A stretch of 5,303 bases of DNA, taken from assembly GCA_030528545.1 (NCBI GenBank), contig JAUMYR010000099.1:1-5303 (forward strand). Reading direction: 5' to 3'. Of this stretch, positions 5,183-5,303 are shown piece by piece. Position 1 is the stretch's first letter. The number at the start of each line of letters is the position of its first letter. The notes beneath the pieces were generated by a model that saw only the letters and a program-made list of their open reading frames with translations, ran no database searches and was not told where the DNA came from. The position numbers and the translations under genes were made by a program. The stretch is from Propionibacteriaceae bacterium (lineage in GTDB: Bacteria; Actinomycetota; Actinomycetes; Propionibacteriales; Propionibacteriaceae).

Positions 5183-5303
5183 GTAGGGCACTGCTCGCCG
5201 GCGCCCCCGCCGTCTTCGCTCCCGCGCCTATGAGCGAGCTCAGGCCACTGGCCCGTGGCGGTCGGCTCAGGCAGCGGCATCGCGCCCTGCTTCGGCTCTT
5301 TGG

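Larger units (their letters stand above)
5034..5303. other. right flank, no gene recognised
   Basis: The sequence upstream of the operon promoter becomes GC-rich again (75% at 5161-5220, counted by hand). A 64-codon - strand frame (5086-5280) and a start-less + strand frame give Arg/Pro/Gly-rich translations with no domain, and no ribosome site supports either. A - strand frame entering from the right edge stops at 5267-5269 after 11 codons; it could be the tail of a gene beyond the window but cannot be judged. The region also holds a nested inverted repeat (5040-5097) and a short direct repeat (5144-5182). Confidence 0.45.

Noticed and set aside
5086..5280. A 64-codon gene on the - strand with a repeated VLGGR motif
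   Set aside because: The repeat comes from the two copies of CCAAGGACG. There is no ribosome site, and the protein is low-complexity and unlike any family I know.
5098..5303. CRISPR array, tRNA, or insertion-sequence ends in the flanks
   Set aside because: Only one two-copy 9-bp repeat was seen. There is no cloverleaf, no transposase-like protein and no matching terminal inverted repeats with target duplication.

Overview
The window looks like chromosome of a high-GC actinobacterium (Actinomycetota). The left-hand genes are about three-quarters GC, there is a TTG start behind a good Shine-Dalgarno, the binding protein is a lipoprotein, and the only strong terminator-like stem has no T-tract. 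The genus cannot be told from the sequence. Nothing here requires a new kind of system: the core is a complete but substrate-unassigned sugar-type ABC importer.

Left part (1-725, + strand): the 3' part of an SRPBCC/START-like (polyketide cyclase/dehydrase-type) gene that enters from the left edge, then a 68-codon two-helix membrane protein starting at TTG 519. The two are only 29 bp apart and are probably co-transcribed. Positions 726-1179 hold no gene I can support.

Main part (1180-5033, - strand): a three-gene operon read right to left, in the order ATPase (RbsA/MglA type, two ABC domains, 518 aa), permease (RbsC type, 335 aa), lipoprotein solute-binding protein (RbsB/Peripla_BP_4 type, 328 aa). 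This is a full CUT2-class importer. The lipoprotein captures the solute outside the membrane, a presumed permease dimer forms the channel, and the tandem-domain ATPase drives uptake. A TTGACA -35 with a TAGAAC -10-like hexamer lies upstream. The -10 is embedded in a CpG-centred imperfect palindrome typical of LacI-family operators, so induction by relief of repression is likely. The operon ends in a perfect 14-bp stem-loop 19 bp after the last stop. No regulator, kinase or catabolic enzyme is visible, so the substrate is not assigned.

Right part (5034-5303): non-coding as far as I can see, GC-rich again, with a nested inverted repeat at 5040-5097 and a short direct repeat.

The most notable global feature is base composition. 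Sampled lines are 77% GC in the left gene, 45% in the middle of the permease and 75% in the right flank. This suggests the transporter operon has a different history from its surroundings.
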